Shown: positions 7,752-16,790, counted from the stretch's first letter. The stretch: 32,426 nt of DNA from Pseudomonas nabeulensis (GCF_004682045.1 NZ_QUZT01000074.1:1-32426), one strand, 5' to 3'. A program made the numbers and translations. Notes: generated from the letters alone by a model not told the origin.

Positions 7752-9335
7752 ATGCAGATGGCCTACCTGCGCGGCACCTTTCGACATTTCCCTCTGCTGG
7801 CGCCCCTGAGCCTGCTGTGCATCGCCCTCACTTCCTGCACCGTCGGGCCGGATTTCAAACGTCCCGACGTGCCCGAACACGCGGGCTATTCGAAGGAAAA
7901 ACTCGACACCACGGCCAGCGCAAACATCGGCGCGGGCGGCGCGGCACAGCGCCTGATGACCGGCATGGATATCCCCGGTCAATGGTGGACGCTGTTCCGT
8001 TCGCCCACGCTCAACACCCTGGTGGAAGAAGCCCTGCGCGCCAACCCGAACGTGAGCGCCGCCCAAGCGGCATTGCGCCAGGCAAACGAGTTGGTCTACG
8101 CCGATCAAGCGTCGTTGTTTCCCTCGGTCAACGCCAACGCCTCGAAAACCCGCGAGAAAGTCTCAGGCGTATCGGCGGGCCTGCCGGACTCGCCGATTCT
8201 CACGGTCAGTTCGGCCTCGCTAAGCGTGTCGTACGCACCGGACGTGTTTGGCGGCACCCGCCGGCAAATCGAGTCCACCACGGCGCAAGCCGAATACGAA
8301 CGCTTCCAGCTGGAGGCGACCTACCTCACCTTGACCGCCAATGTGGTCAATACGGCAATCAGCCTGGCGTCGATACGTGATCAAGTGGCGTCTACCGAGG
8401 AAATCATCCGCTTGCAGGGCGGCCAGCTCGACGTCTTGCAAGCCCAGCGTCGCCTCGGTGCCATTGGCGACGCCGACGTGCTCACGCAACAAACCGCACT
8501 GGCGCAGACGCGGGCAACCTTGCCGCCCCTGCAAAAACAGCTGGCACAGACGCGTAACCAGTTAATGGCCTATCTGGGCCGGTTTCCGAACCAGGACCGG
8601 GGCGAAGCGTTCAACCTGGCGTCCCTGCACCTGCCGCAGGAATTGCCAGTGAGCCTGCCCTCGGCCATCGTCAGTCAGCGCCCTGACGTGCGTTCGGCCC
8701 AAGCACAACTGCATCAGGCCAGCGCCGATATCGGCGTGGCCGTGGCCAATCAGTTGCCGCAGTTCAGCATCACCGGATCGCTGGGTTCCACGGTGGCCGG
8801 CGGGACGAAGCTGTTTTCATCCGGCTCGGGTGTCTGGAGCATCGCCGGCGCCATTGCCCAACCGATTTTTGATGCTGGCGCGCTCGAACATCGAAAACGT
8901 GCGGCCGTGGCGGCCTTTGACCAGTCGGCAGCGCTGTACCGCGGCACCGTCATCGGCGCCTTCCAGGACGTGGCCAACGCGCTTCGGGCGCTGGAGGCCG
9001 ACGCCGATGCGCTCAACCAACAAGTGGTCGCCGAGCAATCCGCGCAAGCCAGTCTCGACCTGGTGCAAGCCCAGTACAAGCTCGGCGCCGTGGCCTATAT
9101 CAACCTGCTGAACGCCCAGCAAACCTATCAAGACACCGTGCTTGCGCGGGTCAAGGCACAAGCCGCGCGGTACAGCGACACCACGGCCCTGTTCCAGGCA
9201 CTGGGTGGCGGTTGGTGGAACCGCACCGACGTCGACCCTGCGACCCAGGGCAAACCCGATCGCTTCGGCCTGCCCACCTGGCAGGAGATCATGCCGCCCA
9301 GTAACGCGGCGCGCGCCGAACCCTTGAAACAGTGA
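7752..9335 (+). CDS. NodT/OprM family outer-membrane efflux lipoprotein
   Basis: Outer-membrane factor of a tripartite pump, 527 residues, forming a trimeric channel-tunnel. The N-terminal signal ends in lipobox ALTSC (Cys29), followed by TVGPDFKRPDVP, the standard opening of the NodT family. Two long helical OEP repeats follow, with ALRANPNVSAAQAALRQANEL, QRRLGAIGDADVLTQQTALAQTRA, SQRPDVRSAQAQLHQASADIG and QAQYKLGAVAYINLLNAQQTYQD. The ATG at 7752 is preferred to a TTG at 7707 because it gives a compact signal peptide, although the ribosome site is poor. It is the first gene of an OMF-adaptor-permease operon, with the adaptor starting 8 bp after its stop. Confidence 0.93.
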   Translation: MQMAYLRGTFRHFPLLAPLSLLCIALTSCTVGPDFKRPDVPEHAGYSKEKLDTTASANIGAGGAAQRLMTGMDIPGQWWTLFRSPTLNTLVEEALRANPNVSAAQAALRQANELVYADQASLFPSVNANASKTREKVSGVSAGLPDSPILTVSSASLSVSYAPDVFGGTRRQIESTTAQAEYERFQLEATYLTLTANVVNTAISLASIRDQVASTEEIIRLQGGQLDVLQAQRRLGAIGDADVLTQQTALAQTRATLPPLQKQLAQTRNQLMAYLGRFPNQDRGEAFNLASLHLPQELPVSLPSAIVSQRPDVRSAQAQLHQASADIGVAVANQLPQFSITGSLGSTVAGGTKLFSSGSGVWSIAGAIAQPIFDAGALEHRKRAAVAAFDQSAALYRGTVIGAFQDVANALRALEADADALNQQVVAEQSAQASLDLVQAQYKLGAVAYINLLNAQQTYQDTVLARVKAQAARYSDTTALFQALGGGWWNRTDVDPATQGKPDRFGLPTWQEIMPPSNAARAEPLKQ

Positions 9336-9343
9336 GAACCGCC

Positions 9344-10519
9344 ATGACCGACGCCACCACTGCCTCTCCCCTGCCCCCGGCGCGCAAGCGCAGGCTGTGG
9401 CGCCCGATGCTGATCATGCTGGCGGTGGTGTTGGTGATCGTCGCGATCATCGCCGGGGTGAAGTTCGTGCAGATTTCGGCGCTGATCGCCCAGTCCAAAC
9501 AGCCGTTGCCCCCGGCGGTGGTCACTGCCCTGAAGGTACCCGTTGAAGACTGGCAACCCAGTGTTTCCGCCGTCGGCTCAATGAAGGCAGTGCGAGGCGT
9601 GGATGTGACCACCGAGGTGGGCGGCATTGTGCGCACCCTCGGTTTTAAACCGGGGCAAGAGGTGGCCGCCCAGGCACTGCTGGTGCAACTGAATGCCGAC
9701 TCGGATATCGCCCAGTTGCACGCGCTTGAGGCTACCGCTGACCTGGCGGGCATCGTACTCAAGCGCGACAAGGCCCAGTTGGCAGTCAATGCGATCTCCC
9801 AGGCCCAGGTCGACACCGACACCGCCGACTTGAAGGCCAAACTCGCCGCCGCCGAACAACAGCGCGCGCTGGTGGCGAAAAAGTCGATCCGCGCGCCGTT
9901 TGCCGGACGTATCGGCATTACCAGCGTCAACCCCGGCCAGTACCTCAACCCCGGCGATAAAATCGCCACGTTGCAGACCTTCGACCCGATCTATATCGAC
10001 TTCAGCGTGCCGCAAACCCAGTTGGAAGCCATTGCCATCGGGCAAACCGTGACGGTGACCGCCGACGGTCTGTCCAACCAGACGTTCAGCGGCCGCATCA
10101 GCACCATCGACACCCAGTTCGACTCGACCACGCGCAACGTCACGGTCGAAGCCACCGTCGCCAACCCCAAGCAAAGCCTGGTGCCCGGCATGTTTGCCCG
10201 CGCCGTGGTCAGCGCCGGCAGCCCGCAGCGCTACCTCACCGTGCCGCAGACCGCCGTCACCTACAACCCATACGGCACCACGGTGTTTATCGCGACGTCG
10301 AGCAAGAACGACAAGGGCGAAGAAGTGCTTACGGCCCAGCAAGCCTTTATCAAGACCGGCCCGACCCGGGGTGACCAAGTGGCGATTGTGTCCGGGGTGA
10401 AGGAAGGCGACCTGTTGATCACCAGTGGCCAGATGAAGCTTAAAAACGGCTCGCCGGTGAAGATCGACAACAGCACCGCGCCGCTCAACGACCCCGCTCC
10501 GACTCCCCAAGAACACTAA
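9344..10519 (+). CDS. RND efflux periplasmic adaptor (membrane fusion protein)
   Basis: HlyD/AcrA-family adaptor of 391 residues linking the RND permease to the outer-membrane channel. An N-terminal membrane helix (about 23-43) acts as anchor and no lipobox is present. Next come a lipoyl half-motif (AVGSMKAVRGVDVTTEVGGIV), a short helical hairpin (about 120-170), the second lipoyl half (KSIRAPFAGRIGI, NPGQYLNPGDKIATL), and beta-barrel and proximal domains (GTTVFIA, GDLLITSGQMKLKNGSPV). The ATG at 9344 lies eight bases after the OMF stop; a GTG at 9332 that overlaps the stop as GTGA is an alternative. The short hairpin resembles MexH/VexH-type adaptors. Pump substrates cannot be inferred. Confidence 0.93.
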   Translation: MTDATTASPLPPARKRRLWRPMLIMLAVVLVIVAIIAGVKFVQISALIAQSKQPLPPAVVTALKVPVEDWQPSVSAVGSMKAVRGVDVTTEVGGIVRTLGFKPGQEVAAQALLVQLNADSDIAQLHALEATADLAGIVLKRDKAQLAVNAISQAQVDTDTADLKAKLAAAEQQRALVAKKSIRAPFAGRIGITSVNPGQYLNPGDKIATLQTFDPIYIDFSVPQTQLEAIAIGQTVTVTADGLSNQTFSGRISTIDTQFDSTTRNVTVEATVANPKQSLVPGMFARAVVSAGSPQRYLTVPQTAVTYNPYGTTVFIATSSKNDKGEEVLTAQQAFIKTGPTRGDQVAIVSGVKEGDLLITSGQMKLKNGSPVKIDNSTAPLNDPAPTPQEH

Positions 10520-10528
10520 GGGTGTCCC

Positions 10529-13500
10529 ATGAAACTGACCGATACCTTTATTCAGCGACCGGTGTGGGCGGTGGTCGTCTCGCTGTTCATCCTGATTTTG
10601 GGGCTGCGTTCGATCTTTGAGTTGCCGGTCAACCAATGGCCGCGCACGGAAAATACCGTGGTCACCATCACCACGGCTTACTACGGCGCGGACGCGTCCA
10701 CCGTCGCTGGTTTTATCACCCAGCCCTTGGAATCGGCTATTGCTCAGGCCCAAGGCATCGACTATCTGGCCTCATCCAGCATCACCGGGGTCTCGACCAT
10801 CACCGCCACCCTGCGGCTGAATTACGACGCGAGCAAAGCCCTCACCGAGATCAATACCCAGGTCAACTCGGTCAAGAACCAGTTGCCGGCCCAGACCCAG
10901 GAGCCCGTGCTGACCGTTGCGGTCGGGCAGACCACGGATGCCATGTACCTGGGCTTCTACAGCGACACCTTGCCCACCAACAACATCACCGATTACCTGG
11001 TGCGCGTGGTCAAGCCCAAGCTGGATTCGATCCAGGGCGTGCAGACTGCCGAGATCCTCGGCGGGCGCCAGTTCGCCCTGCGCGCCTGGCTCGACCCGGA
11101 CAAGCTCGCGGCGCATAACGTGTCGGCGCAGGATGTGTCCACGGCCCTGGCCAATAACAACTACCTCTCGGCCGTCGGCTCCACGCGCGGGCAAATGGTC
11201 ACCGTTGACCTGACCGCAGGCACCGACTTGCACACGGCAGATGAATTCAAGCGGCTGGTGATCAAGCAGAAAGGCGATGCCCTGGTGTACCTGGAAGACG
11301 TGGCCAACGTCACCCTGGGCGCCGAAAGCTATGACAGCAGCGTGGCGTTTTCCGGCAAGCGTTCGGTGTTTATCGGTATCAAGGCGGCGCCGAGTGCGAA
11401 CATCCTGACGGTTGCAGACAGCGTGCGCGAAGCCTTCCCAGAGTTGCAGTCCCAGCTGCCCACCGGCGTGCGCGGCGAAATCGTCTATGACTCCACGGAG
11501 TTCATCAACACCTCGATCTACGAGGTGGTGAAGACCCTGGTCGAAGCCATGATCATTGTGTCGGTGGTGATCTATTTGTTTCTCGGCTCGTTCCGGGCGG
11601 TGATCGTACCGCTGGTGGCGATTCCGCTGTCGTTGGTAGGGACGTTTTTCGTCATGTACCTGCTGGGCTACTCCATCAACCTGCTGACCCTGCTCGCCCT
11701 GGTATTGGCGATTGGCCTGGTGGTGGATGACGCGATTATCGTGGTGGAAAACGTCGACCGGCATATCAAGGAGGAAGGCAAAGGCGTGCTGGACGCCGCG
11801 CTGGTGGCGGCGCGGGAGTTGGGCGGGCCGATCATCGCCATGACCGTGGTGTTGGTGGCCGCGTACGTGCCCATTGGGCTGCGCACGGGGCTGACGGGCG
11901 CGCTGTTCAAGGAGTTCTGCTTCTCGCTGGCGGGCGCTGTGACCGTGTCGGCAGTGGTCGCGTTGACGCTGTCGCCGATGATGACCTCCAAGCTGTTCAA
12001 GACGGGGCAGGAAGAAGGCCGCTTCGCCCGCCGGCTTGATCAGTACTTTGACTGGCTGCGCGGGCGCTACCACCGCGTGTTGTCCGGTGGCCTGGATATC
12101 TGGCCGGTGCTGGTGACCTTTGGCTTTGTGTTGTTCCTGCTGGTGGCCGCCAGTGGCATGACCGCCAAAAGCGAACTGTCGCCCACCGAGGACCAGGGGC
12201 TGGTATTCATGCAGATCAAAGGCCCGCCCACCGCGTCGCCGCTACAGATGGAGCGCATTGCCGACCAGGCCTTCCAAATCGCCAATAAAGAGCCGGAATA
12301 CGCGCAGATGTTCCAGCTCACCGGCCTGCCGGCCCTCAACCAAGGTCTGGGCGGCGTGCTGCTCAAATCCTGGGGCGACCGCACGCGCTCCCAGGCCGAG
12401 CTGATCCTGGACCTTCAGCAAAAATGGAACCAGGTGCCGGGCGCTACCATTGCGGCCTTCCCCTTGCCATCGCTGCCAGGCGCCCAAGGTTTGCCGGTGC
12501 AGTTTGTGATTACCACCACCGATTCGGTGGAAAACCTCAATGAAGTCGCCCAGGCCGTGATGGCCGAGGCGCAAAAGCAACAGCTGTTCTGGTTTGCCGA
12601 CAACGACCTGAAACTGGACAAACCCCAAGCCAAACTGGTGGTGGACCGGGAAAAAATCGCAGCGCTGGGCATGACCCAGGCGGATGTCGGTGCCGCGCTG
12701 TCCGCCGCACTGGGCGGCAACTACGTGAACTACTTTTCGACCGCCGGGCGTTCCTACAAAGTGATTCCCCAAGTCTTACAGGTCGATCGTCTAAATCCGG
12801 ACCAGATTCTCGATTACTACATCCGCACACCCTCCGGCAGCATGATCCAGGCGCGTACGGTGGCGCATATCGAGACCTCGACCCAGCCGGAATCGATCAA
12901 CCACTTCCAGCAACTCAACTCGGCGACCATCGCCGGGGTCAGCGGCGTGGCCCAAGGCGAGTTGCTGACGAGACTGAATAGCATCCTGACCAACGTCGCA
13001 CCGTCGGGCTACACCTCGGATTTCTCCGGTGAATCGCGCCAGTTCATGCAGGAGTCGGGCGGATTTGTCGGGTTATTGATGTTCTCGATCCTGATCGTCT
13101 ACCTGGCCCTGGCCTTCCAGTTCGAGAGCTTCCGCGACCCCGTGGTGATTCTGTTCTCAGTGCCGCCGGCCCTGTTTGGTGCACTGGCGTTTATCACCAT
13201 GGGCTATGCGTCCATCAACGTGTACACCCAGGTGGGCCTGGTGACGCTGCTGGGGTTGATCACCAAACACGGGATTCTGATCGTGCAATTTGCCAACGAA
13301 TTACAGCGTGCAGGTCACAACAAGCGCGAGGCCATTGAGGAAGCCGCGGCGGTTCGGCTGCGGCCCATCCTGATGACCACCGCCGCGATGGTGCTGGGCG
13401 TGGTGCCGTTGGTATGGGCCTCCGGTGCCGGCGCTGCGGGCCGGCATGATATGGGCCTGGTGATCTTTGCCGGGTTGTCGATTGGTACGGTGTTGACGCT

Positions 13501-13585
13501 GTTTATGGTGCCGGCGATGTATATGTTTATTGGTGCAAACCACCATCGCGACGCTGAACAGGCTGGGGTTGAGCAACCTGTCTGA
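10529..13585 (+). CDS. Efflux RND transporter permease (HAE1 type)
   Basis: Inner-membrane proton-driven pump of 1018 residues, close to the family length of about 1030. It opens with the typical FIQRPVWAVVVSLFILILG helix. Two large periplasmic domains and 12 membrane segments are evident. Proton-relay residues are present: Asp400/Asp401 in GLVVDDAIIVVENV (AcrB Asp407/408) and the lysine in GLITKHGILIVQFANE (AcrB Lys940). LVALTLSPMM-type and GAGAAGRHDMG motifs are also visible. The start follows the adaptor stop by 9 bp with AAGGGTG upstream. The sequence seems nearer the MexI/VexH group than MexB, but that is a judgement by eye. No regulator gene flanks the operon. Confidence 0.95.
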   Translation: MKLTDTFIQRPVWAVVVSLFILILGLRSIFELPVNQWPRTENTVVTITTAYYGADASTVAGFITQPLESAIAQAQGIDYLASSSITGVSTITATLRLNYDASKALTEINTQVNSVKNQLPAQTQEPVLTVAVGQTTDAMYLGFYSDTLPTNNITDYLVRVVKPKLDSIQGVQTAEILGGRQFALRAWLDPDKLAAHNVSAQDVSTALANNNYLSAVGSTRGQMVTVDLTAGTDLHTADEFKRLVIKQKGDALVYLEDVANVTLGAESYDSSVAFSGKRSVFIGIKAAPSANILTVADSVREAFPELQSQLPTGVRGEIVYDSTEFINTSIYEVVKTLVEAMIIVSVVIYLFLGSFRAVIVPLVAIPLSLVGTFFVMYLLGYSINLLTLLALVLAIGLVVDDAIIVVENVDRHIKEEGKGVLDAALVAARELGGPIIAMTVVLVAAYVPIGLRTGLTGALFKEFCFSLAGAVTVSAVVALTLSPMMTSKLFKTGQEEGRFARRLDQYFDWLRGRYHRVLSGGLDIWPVLVTFGFVLFLLVAASGMTAKSELSPTEDQGLVFMQIKGPPTASPLQMERIADQAFQIANKEPEYAQMFQLTGLPALNQGLGGVLLKSWGDRTRSQAELILDLQQKWNQVPGATIAAFPLPSLPGAQGLPVQFVITTTDSVENLNEVAQAVMAEAQKQQLFWFADNDLKLDKPQAKLVVDREKIAALGMTQADVGAALSAALGGNYVNYFSTAGRSYKVIPQVLQVDRLNPDQILDYYIRTPSGSMIQARTVAHIETSTQPESINHFQQLNSATIAGVSGVAQGELLTRLNSILTNVAPSGYTSDFSGESRQFMQESGGFVGLLMFSILIVYLALAFQFESFRDPVVILFSVPPALFGALAFITMGYASINVYTQVGLVTLLGLITKHGILIVQFANELQRAGHNKREAIEEAAAVRLRPILMTTAAMVLGVVPLVWASGAGAAGRHDMGLVIFAGLSIGTVLTLFMVPAMYMFIGANHHRDAEQAGVEQPV

Positions 13586-13603
13586 GGACTGACCGTATGT
13601 GCT

Positions 13604-13613
13604 TTACGCATAA
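13604..13613. promoter_or_regulatory. TTACGCATAA motif, copy 3
   Basis: Third copy of the near-palindromic 10-mer, 106 bp before the oxaloacetate decarboxylase start. It matches copy 2 over 12 bases (TTACGCATAACC), and CATAAT, a possible -10 element, lies at 13629-13634. It is the main feature of the 133-bp gap after the permease gene. Confidence 0.45.
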
Positions 13614-13718
13614 CCCATTCTCAAACGTCATAATCCTACCTTTTCCTACATGGTAGTCTGACGCGTCTACCCATAGGCTTTGATCGTACGCAGTCAATGG
13701 CCCTCACCAGGAAAGATC

Positions 13719-14588
13719 ATGCCGAAAAAGTCTCACACAGCCCTGCGCCGTAATTTCCGTGAACTGCTTGCAACGCCGACGTGCGTTGAAACCGCTTCTG
13801 TCTTTGACCCGATGTCTGCACGTATTGCCGCCGACCTGGGTTTTGAGGTTGGCATCCTGGGCGGCTCCGTGGCCTCGCTACAGGTACTGGCAGCGCCCGA
13901 TTTCGCGCTTATCACGCTGAGTGAGTTCGTCGAGCAGGCCACCCGTATTGGCCGTGTCGCCCAATTGCCGTTCATTGCCGACGCCGACCATGGCTACGGC
14001 AACGCCTTGAACGTGATGCGCACCGTCGAAGAGCTCGAGCGCGCCGGCGTGGCTGCGTTGACCATCGAAGACACCCTGCTGCCTGCGCAATTCGGGCGTA
14101 AATCCACGGACCTGATTTCCATCGACGAAGGCATCGGCAAAGTCCGCGCCGCGCTGGAGGCCCGCGTCGACCCCGAACTGTCGATCATTGCCCGCACCAA
14201 CGCCGGCGTGTTGCCGACCGAAGCTGTGATCGAGCGCACCCAGGCCTATCAGAAAGCCGGTGCAGACGGGATCTGCATGGTCGGTGTGAGTGATTTCGAC
14301 CATCTGGAGAAGATTGCCGAGAACCTTACCGTGCCGCTGATGCTGGTGACCTACGCCAATCCCAAGCTCAATGACGCACAGCGTCTGGCCAGTCTGGGTG
14401 TGCGTGTCGTCGTTGCAGGGCATGGCGCTTACTTTGCGGCGATCAAGGCCACTTACGACAGCCTGCGCGCTCAGCGTCAACTGACTCACAGCACGTCGAA
14501 CCTGAGTGCCACCGAGTTGACCCACACTTACACGTTGCCGGAAAGTTATGTGGCCTGGGCTGAAGAGTTTATGGACGTTAAAGAGTAA
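13719..14588 (+). CDS. Oxaloacetate decarboxylase (PEP mutase/isocitrate lyase superfamily)
   Basis: Cytoplasmic TIM-barrel enzyme of 289 residues that decarboxylates oxaloacetate to pyruvate with Mg2+. It matches the PA4872 type of P. aeruginosa: GGS with Ser50, metal-binding DADHGYGN (Asp88, Asp90), TIEDTLLP, Arg159 in IIARTNAG, and His235 in AGHGAYFA. The lyase signature KRCGH is absent, which separates it from isocitrate and methylisocitrate lyases. The ATG at 13719 has AGGAAAG at 13709-13715; a TTG at 13680 is rejected. It follows the pump operon on the same strand after 133 bp containing a TTACGCATAA motif, so it probably has its own promoter. Confidence 0.92.
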   Translation: MPKKSHTALRRNFRELLATPTCVETASVFDPMSARIAADLGFEVGILGGSVASLQVLAAPDFALITLSEFVEQATRIGRVAQLPFIADADHGYGNALNVMRTVEELERAGVAALTIEDTLLPAQFGRKSTDLISIDEGIGKVRAALEARVDPELSIIARTNAGVLPTEAVIERTQAYQKAGADGICMVGVSDFDHLEKIAENLTVPLMLVTYANPKLNDAQRLASLGVRVVVAGHGAYFAAIKATYDSLRAQRQLTHSTSNLSATELTHTYTLPESYVAWAEEFMDVKE

Positions 14589-14612
14589 AACTGCATCAAC
14601 CCATAACAGCGC

Positions 14613-14645
14613 CCACAAAAAAATCCGCCGCAGAGTCTGCGGCGG
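14613..14645 (-). terminator. Hairpin with T-run oriented leftward
   Basis: CCGCCGCA (14625-14632) pairs with TGCGGCGG (14638-14645) around GAGTC. The seven A bases at 14617-14623 make a T-run only for minus-strand transcription. It sits 36 bp after the decarboxylase stop, so it may still fold to end that message, but the T-run would terminate leftward antisense transcription instead. Confidence 0.55.
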
Positions 14646-14921
14646 CAACCAAAGGATGTTGTCGAAGCAGAGCGGCTAAGACAGGTCCCACGCTACACCC
14701 CTCGCTGGTTAAATAACGTGAAGTTTAATTAATCGATTTTCATCCCGCGCCCCGCTGCAACCCCCGTCAACTGTGCTTAGAATCGGCTTCGGCAACCACG
14801 CCGAGCACAATAAAAAAGACGGTAACGCCCAACTTTCAAATACCTGCCAATCAACGTTTTCGCTGTTCAGCCAGTGCAGTGTTTCTGTGCGCGCGTTACT
14901 TATCCTGGGGAAGTCCATAAC
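14646..14921 (+). promoter_or_regulatory. Upstream region of the porin gene
   Basis: This 276-bp stretch holds no convincing gene. TAGAAT at 14780-14785 is a possible -10 element, with only a weak -35 (CTGCAA) 17 bp upstream. A purine-rich run CAATAAAAAAGAC near 14807-14819 recalls A-rich Hfq/Crc sites but lies about 100 bases before the start codon. Both calls are weak. Confidence 0.25.
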
Positions 14922-16244
14922 ATGATTAAACAGTCGAGCCTGTTAGCGCTGGCGGTGTGCGCCAGTATCCATCAGATGGCATTTGCCGAGTCGGTCACAG
15001 ACCAGGCCGAGTCCAAAGGTTTTATCGAAGGCAGCAGCATCACCGGGCTGTTGCGTAACTTCTACATGGACCGCGACCGGCAAAGCGGCAAGGCCGACAA
15101 CCGCGACTGGACCCAAGGCGCCATGCTCAACTACGCCTCGGGCTTCACCCAGGGCACCATTGGCTTCGGCGTGGATGCCTATGCCTATGGCGGGCTCAAG
15201 CTGGACGCCACCCATGCCGACGCCGGCACCGGTAACCTGCCCACCGACCGCCACGGCGACCCGGAAAATGCCTATGGCTCGGTGGGTGCGGCGGTGAAGG
15301 TGAAGATCTCCAAGACCGAGCTGAAATTCGGCGATATGCAGCCCACCGCACCGGTGTTCGCCACCGGCGGCACGCGACTGCTGCCGCAAACCGCCACCGG
15401 CTTCGACCTCACCAGCAGCGAAATCGCCGGCCTGGACCTGGAAGCCGGGCACTTCACCAGCACCAACAGCGGCATGACCAGCAACCATGACCACGATATC
15501 TACGCGACCTACGCCAATGTCCCGGCCAACAGCGCCAGTTTTGTCGGCGGCAAATACACCTTCACGCCGTCCCTGAGCGCGACGCTGTATGCGGGCGAGC
15601 TGGAAAATATCTGGCGCCAGTACTACACCAACCTCAACTACGTGATCCCGCTGGGTCATGATCAATCCCTGGCGCTGGACGGCAATCTCTACCGCACTCT
15701 CGACACCGGCAGCGCCAAAGCGGGCGCGATCAACAACACCACGTATTCGGTGGCGGCGGCGTACTCGTTCCTACAGGCCCATACCTTGACGTTGTCGTTC
15801 CAGAAGGTGCATGGCGACACGCCGTTTGACTACATCGGCACCGGTAACAACGGCGCGGGCGAAGGCGGCGACTCGGTATTCCTGGCCAACTCGGTGCAAT
15901 GGGCTGACTTCAACGGACCTGGTGAACAATCGTGGGGGATCCGCTACGACCTGAACATGACGAGTTATGGCGTTCCGGGGCTGAGTTTCATGGGGCGCTA
16001 CATCAACGGCTCGGACATCGATGGCACCCACACACCGGCGCACAGTGCCTACGCCACCGACTACGGTTCGGATGGCGCCCACCACGAGACCGACCTGGAA
16101 GCCAAATACGTGATCCAGAGCGGCCCGGCGAAAAACCTGTCGCTGCGAATGCGCGATGCCATCGTGTCGTCGAATGCCGACCAGGGCGACGGCAAGTTGA
16201 ACGAGCTGCGGCTGATCGTCGATTACCCGTTCACCTTGCTCTAA
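14922..16244 (+). CDS. OprD family outer-membrane porin
   Basis: Substrate-selective outer-membrane porin of 440 residues, the usual size for the OprD family. The signal peptide MIKQSSLLALAVCASIHQMA ends at AFA before ESVTDQAESKGFIEGSS. The mature part starts with the family-typical GFIEGSSITGLLRNFYMDRD and NRDWTQGAMLNYASGFTQGTIGFGVDAYAYGGLKLD. LRLIVDYPFTLL closes the final strand at the C terminus. Members take up basic amino acids, aromatic acids or sugars acids; the substrate here is not apparent. The start at 14922 follows TGGGGAAG by about nine bases. Its stop codon directly abuts the stop of the convergent HxlR gene with no base between. Confidence 0.94.
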   Translation: MIKQSSLLALAVCASIHQMAFAESVTDQAESKGFIEGSSITGLLRNFYMDRDRQSGKADNRDWTQGAMLNYASGFTQGTIGFGVDAYAYGGLKLDATHADAGTGNLPTDRHGDPENAYGSVGAAVKVKISKTELKFGDMQPTAPVFATGGTRLLPQTATGFDLTSSEIAGLDLEAGHFTSTNSGMTSNHDHDIYATYANVPANSASFVGGKYTFTPSLSATLYAGELENIWRQYYTNLNYVIPLGHDQSLALDGNLYRTLDTGSAKAGAINNTTYSVAAAYSFLQAHTLTLSFQKVHGDTPFDYIGTGNNGAGEGGDSVFLANSVQWADFNGPGEQSWGIRYDLNMTSYGVPGLSFMGRYINGSDIDGTHTPAHSAYATDYGSDGAHHETDLEAKYVIQSGPAKNLSLRMRDAIVSSNADQGDGKLNELRLIVDYPFTLL

Positions 16245-16727
16245 TCATTCAGGCATGGACCCCAACCGCTGGCGCATCCCCGCGCTGGCGGCTGGGCCGG
16301 CCTGAATGACACAGTCCTCCAGCGGCACGCATTGACCTTCGGCGTTCGCCATCGCTGGCTGTACCGGCAGCCCGGTGGCGCGTTCCACCACTTCCACGCT
16401 GGTGCCCTCGTCGGCGAAATGCCGATTGCCCCACGCCACCAACGACATCAGCACCACGCTGAAATCCTCACCCTTGGCCGTCGGCACATATTCATAGCGT
16501 GGCGGCCGCTCACTGTAGGGCCGGCGCTCCAGCATGCCCGCCTCCACCAGACCATTCAGGCGACGCGTCAACATATTCGGCGCGATGCCCAGGCTGCGCG
16601 AGAACTCATCGAAACGGCGCAGGCCATGCAGTGCGTCGCGCATGATCAGGATGCTCCACCACTCCCCTACCCGCTCAAGGCTGCGGGCAATGGGGCATTC
16701 GTCGCTGACAAGGGATTTGCGTTGCAT
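16245..16727 (-). CDS. HxlR family transcriptional regulator
   Basis: Winged-helix DNA-binding protein of 160 residues. Family features are CPIARSLERVGEWWSILIMRDAL (Cys11 to about 33), RRFDEFSRSLGIAPNMLTRRL for the recognition helix, and the wing ERRPYSERPPRYEYVPTAKG. Cys11 is at the position used for redox sensing in HypR/QorR-type relatives, and two more cysteines lie near the C terminus (GQCVPLEDC). The start at 16727 is the one that opens directly onto the conserved N terminus. It diverges from the ketosynthase gene across 107 bp that contain a 23-bp dyad, so autoregulation and control of fabF/ridA are likely but inferred. Confidence 0.92.
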   Translation of the reverse strand: MQRKSLVSDECPIARSLERVGEWWSILIMRDALHGLRRFDEFSRSLGIAPNMLTRRLNGLVEAGMLERRPYSERPPRYEYVPTAKGEDFSVVLMSLVAWGNRHFADEGTSVEVVERATGLPVQPAMANAEGQCVPLEDCVIQAGPAASAGMRQRLGSMPE

Positions 16728-16767
16728 GGGGGTTCCAGTGCTCCGGTGCAAAGTTGTGTGATGCCAT

Positions 16768-16790
16768 GTTACTTTCATGATGATAGTGAC
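16768..16790. promoter_or_regulatory. 23-bp dyad, candidate HxlR operator
   Basis: The segment opens GTTACT and closes AGTGAC; 18 of its 23 bases are conserved in its own reverse complement. It lies midway between the divergent hxlR-type and ketosynthase genes and contains TATCAT on the minus strand, a good -10 element for the regulator gene. GTAC/AGTAC-like half-sites are usual for HxlR proteins. Confidence 0.6.

Noticed and set aside
9578..10753. 391-codon minus-strand frame across the adaptor and permease genes
   Set aside because: Spans two well-supported genes and has no domain features.
14709..14918. 69-codon minus-strand frame upstream of the porin
   Set aside because: No ribosome site or family likeness, and it covers the porin promoter region.
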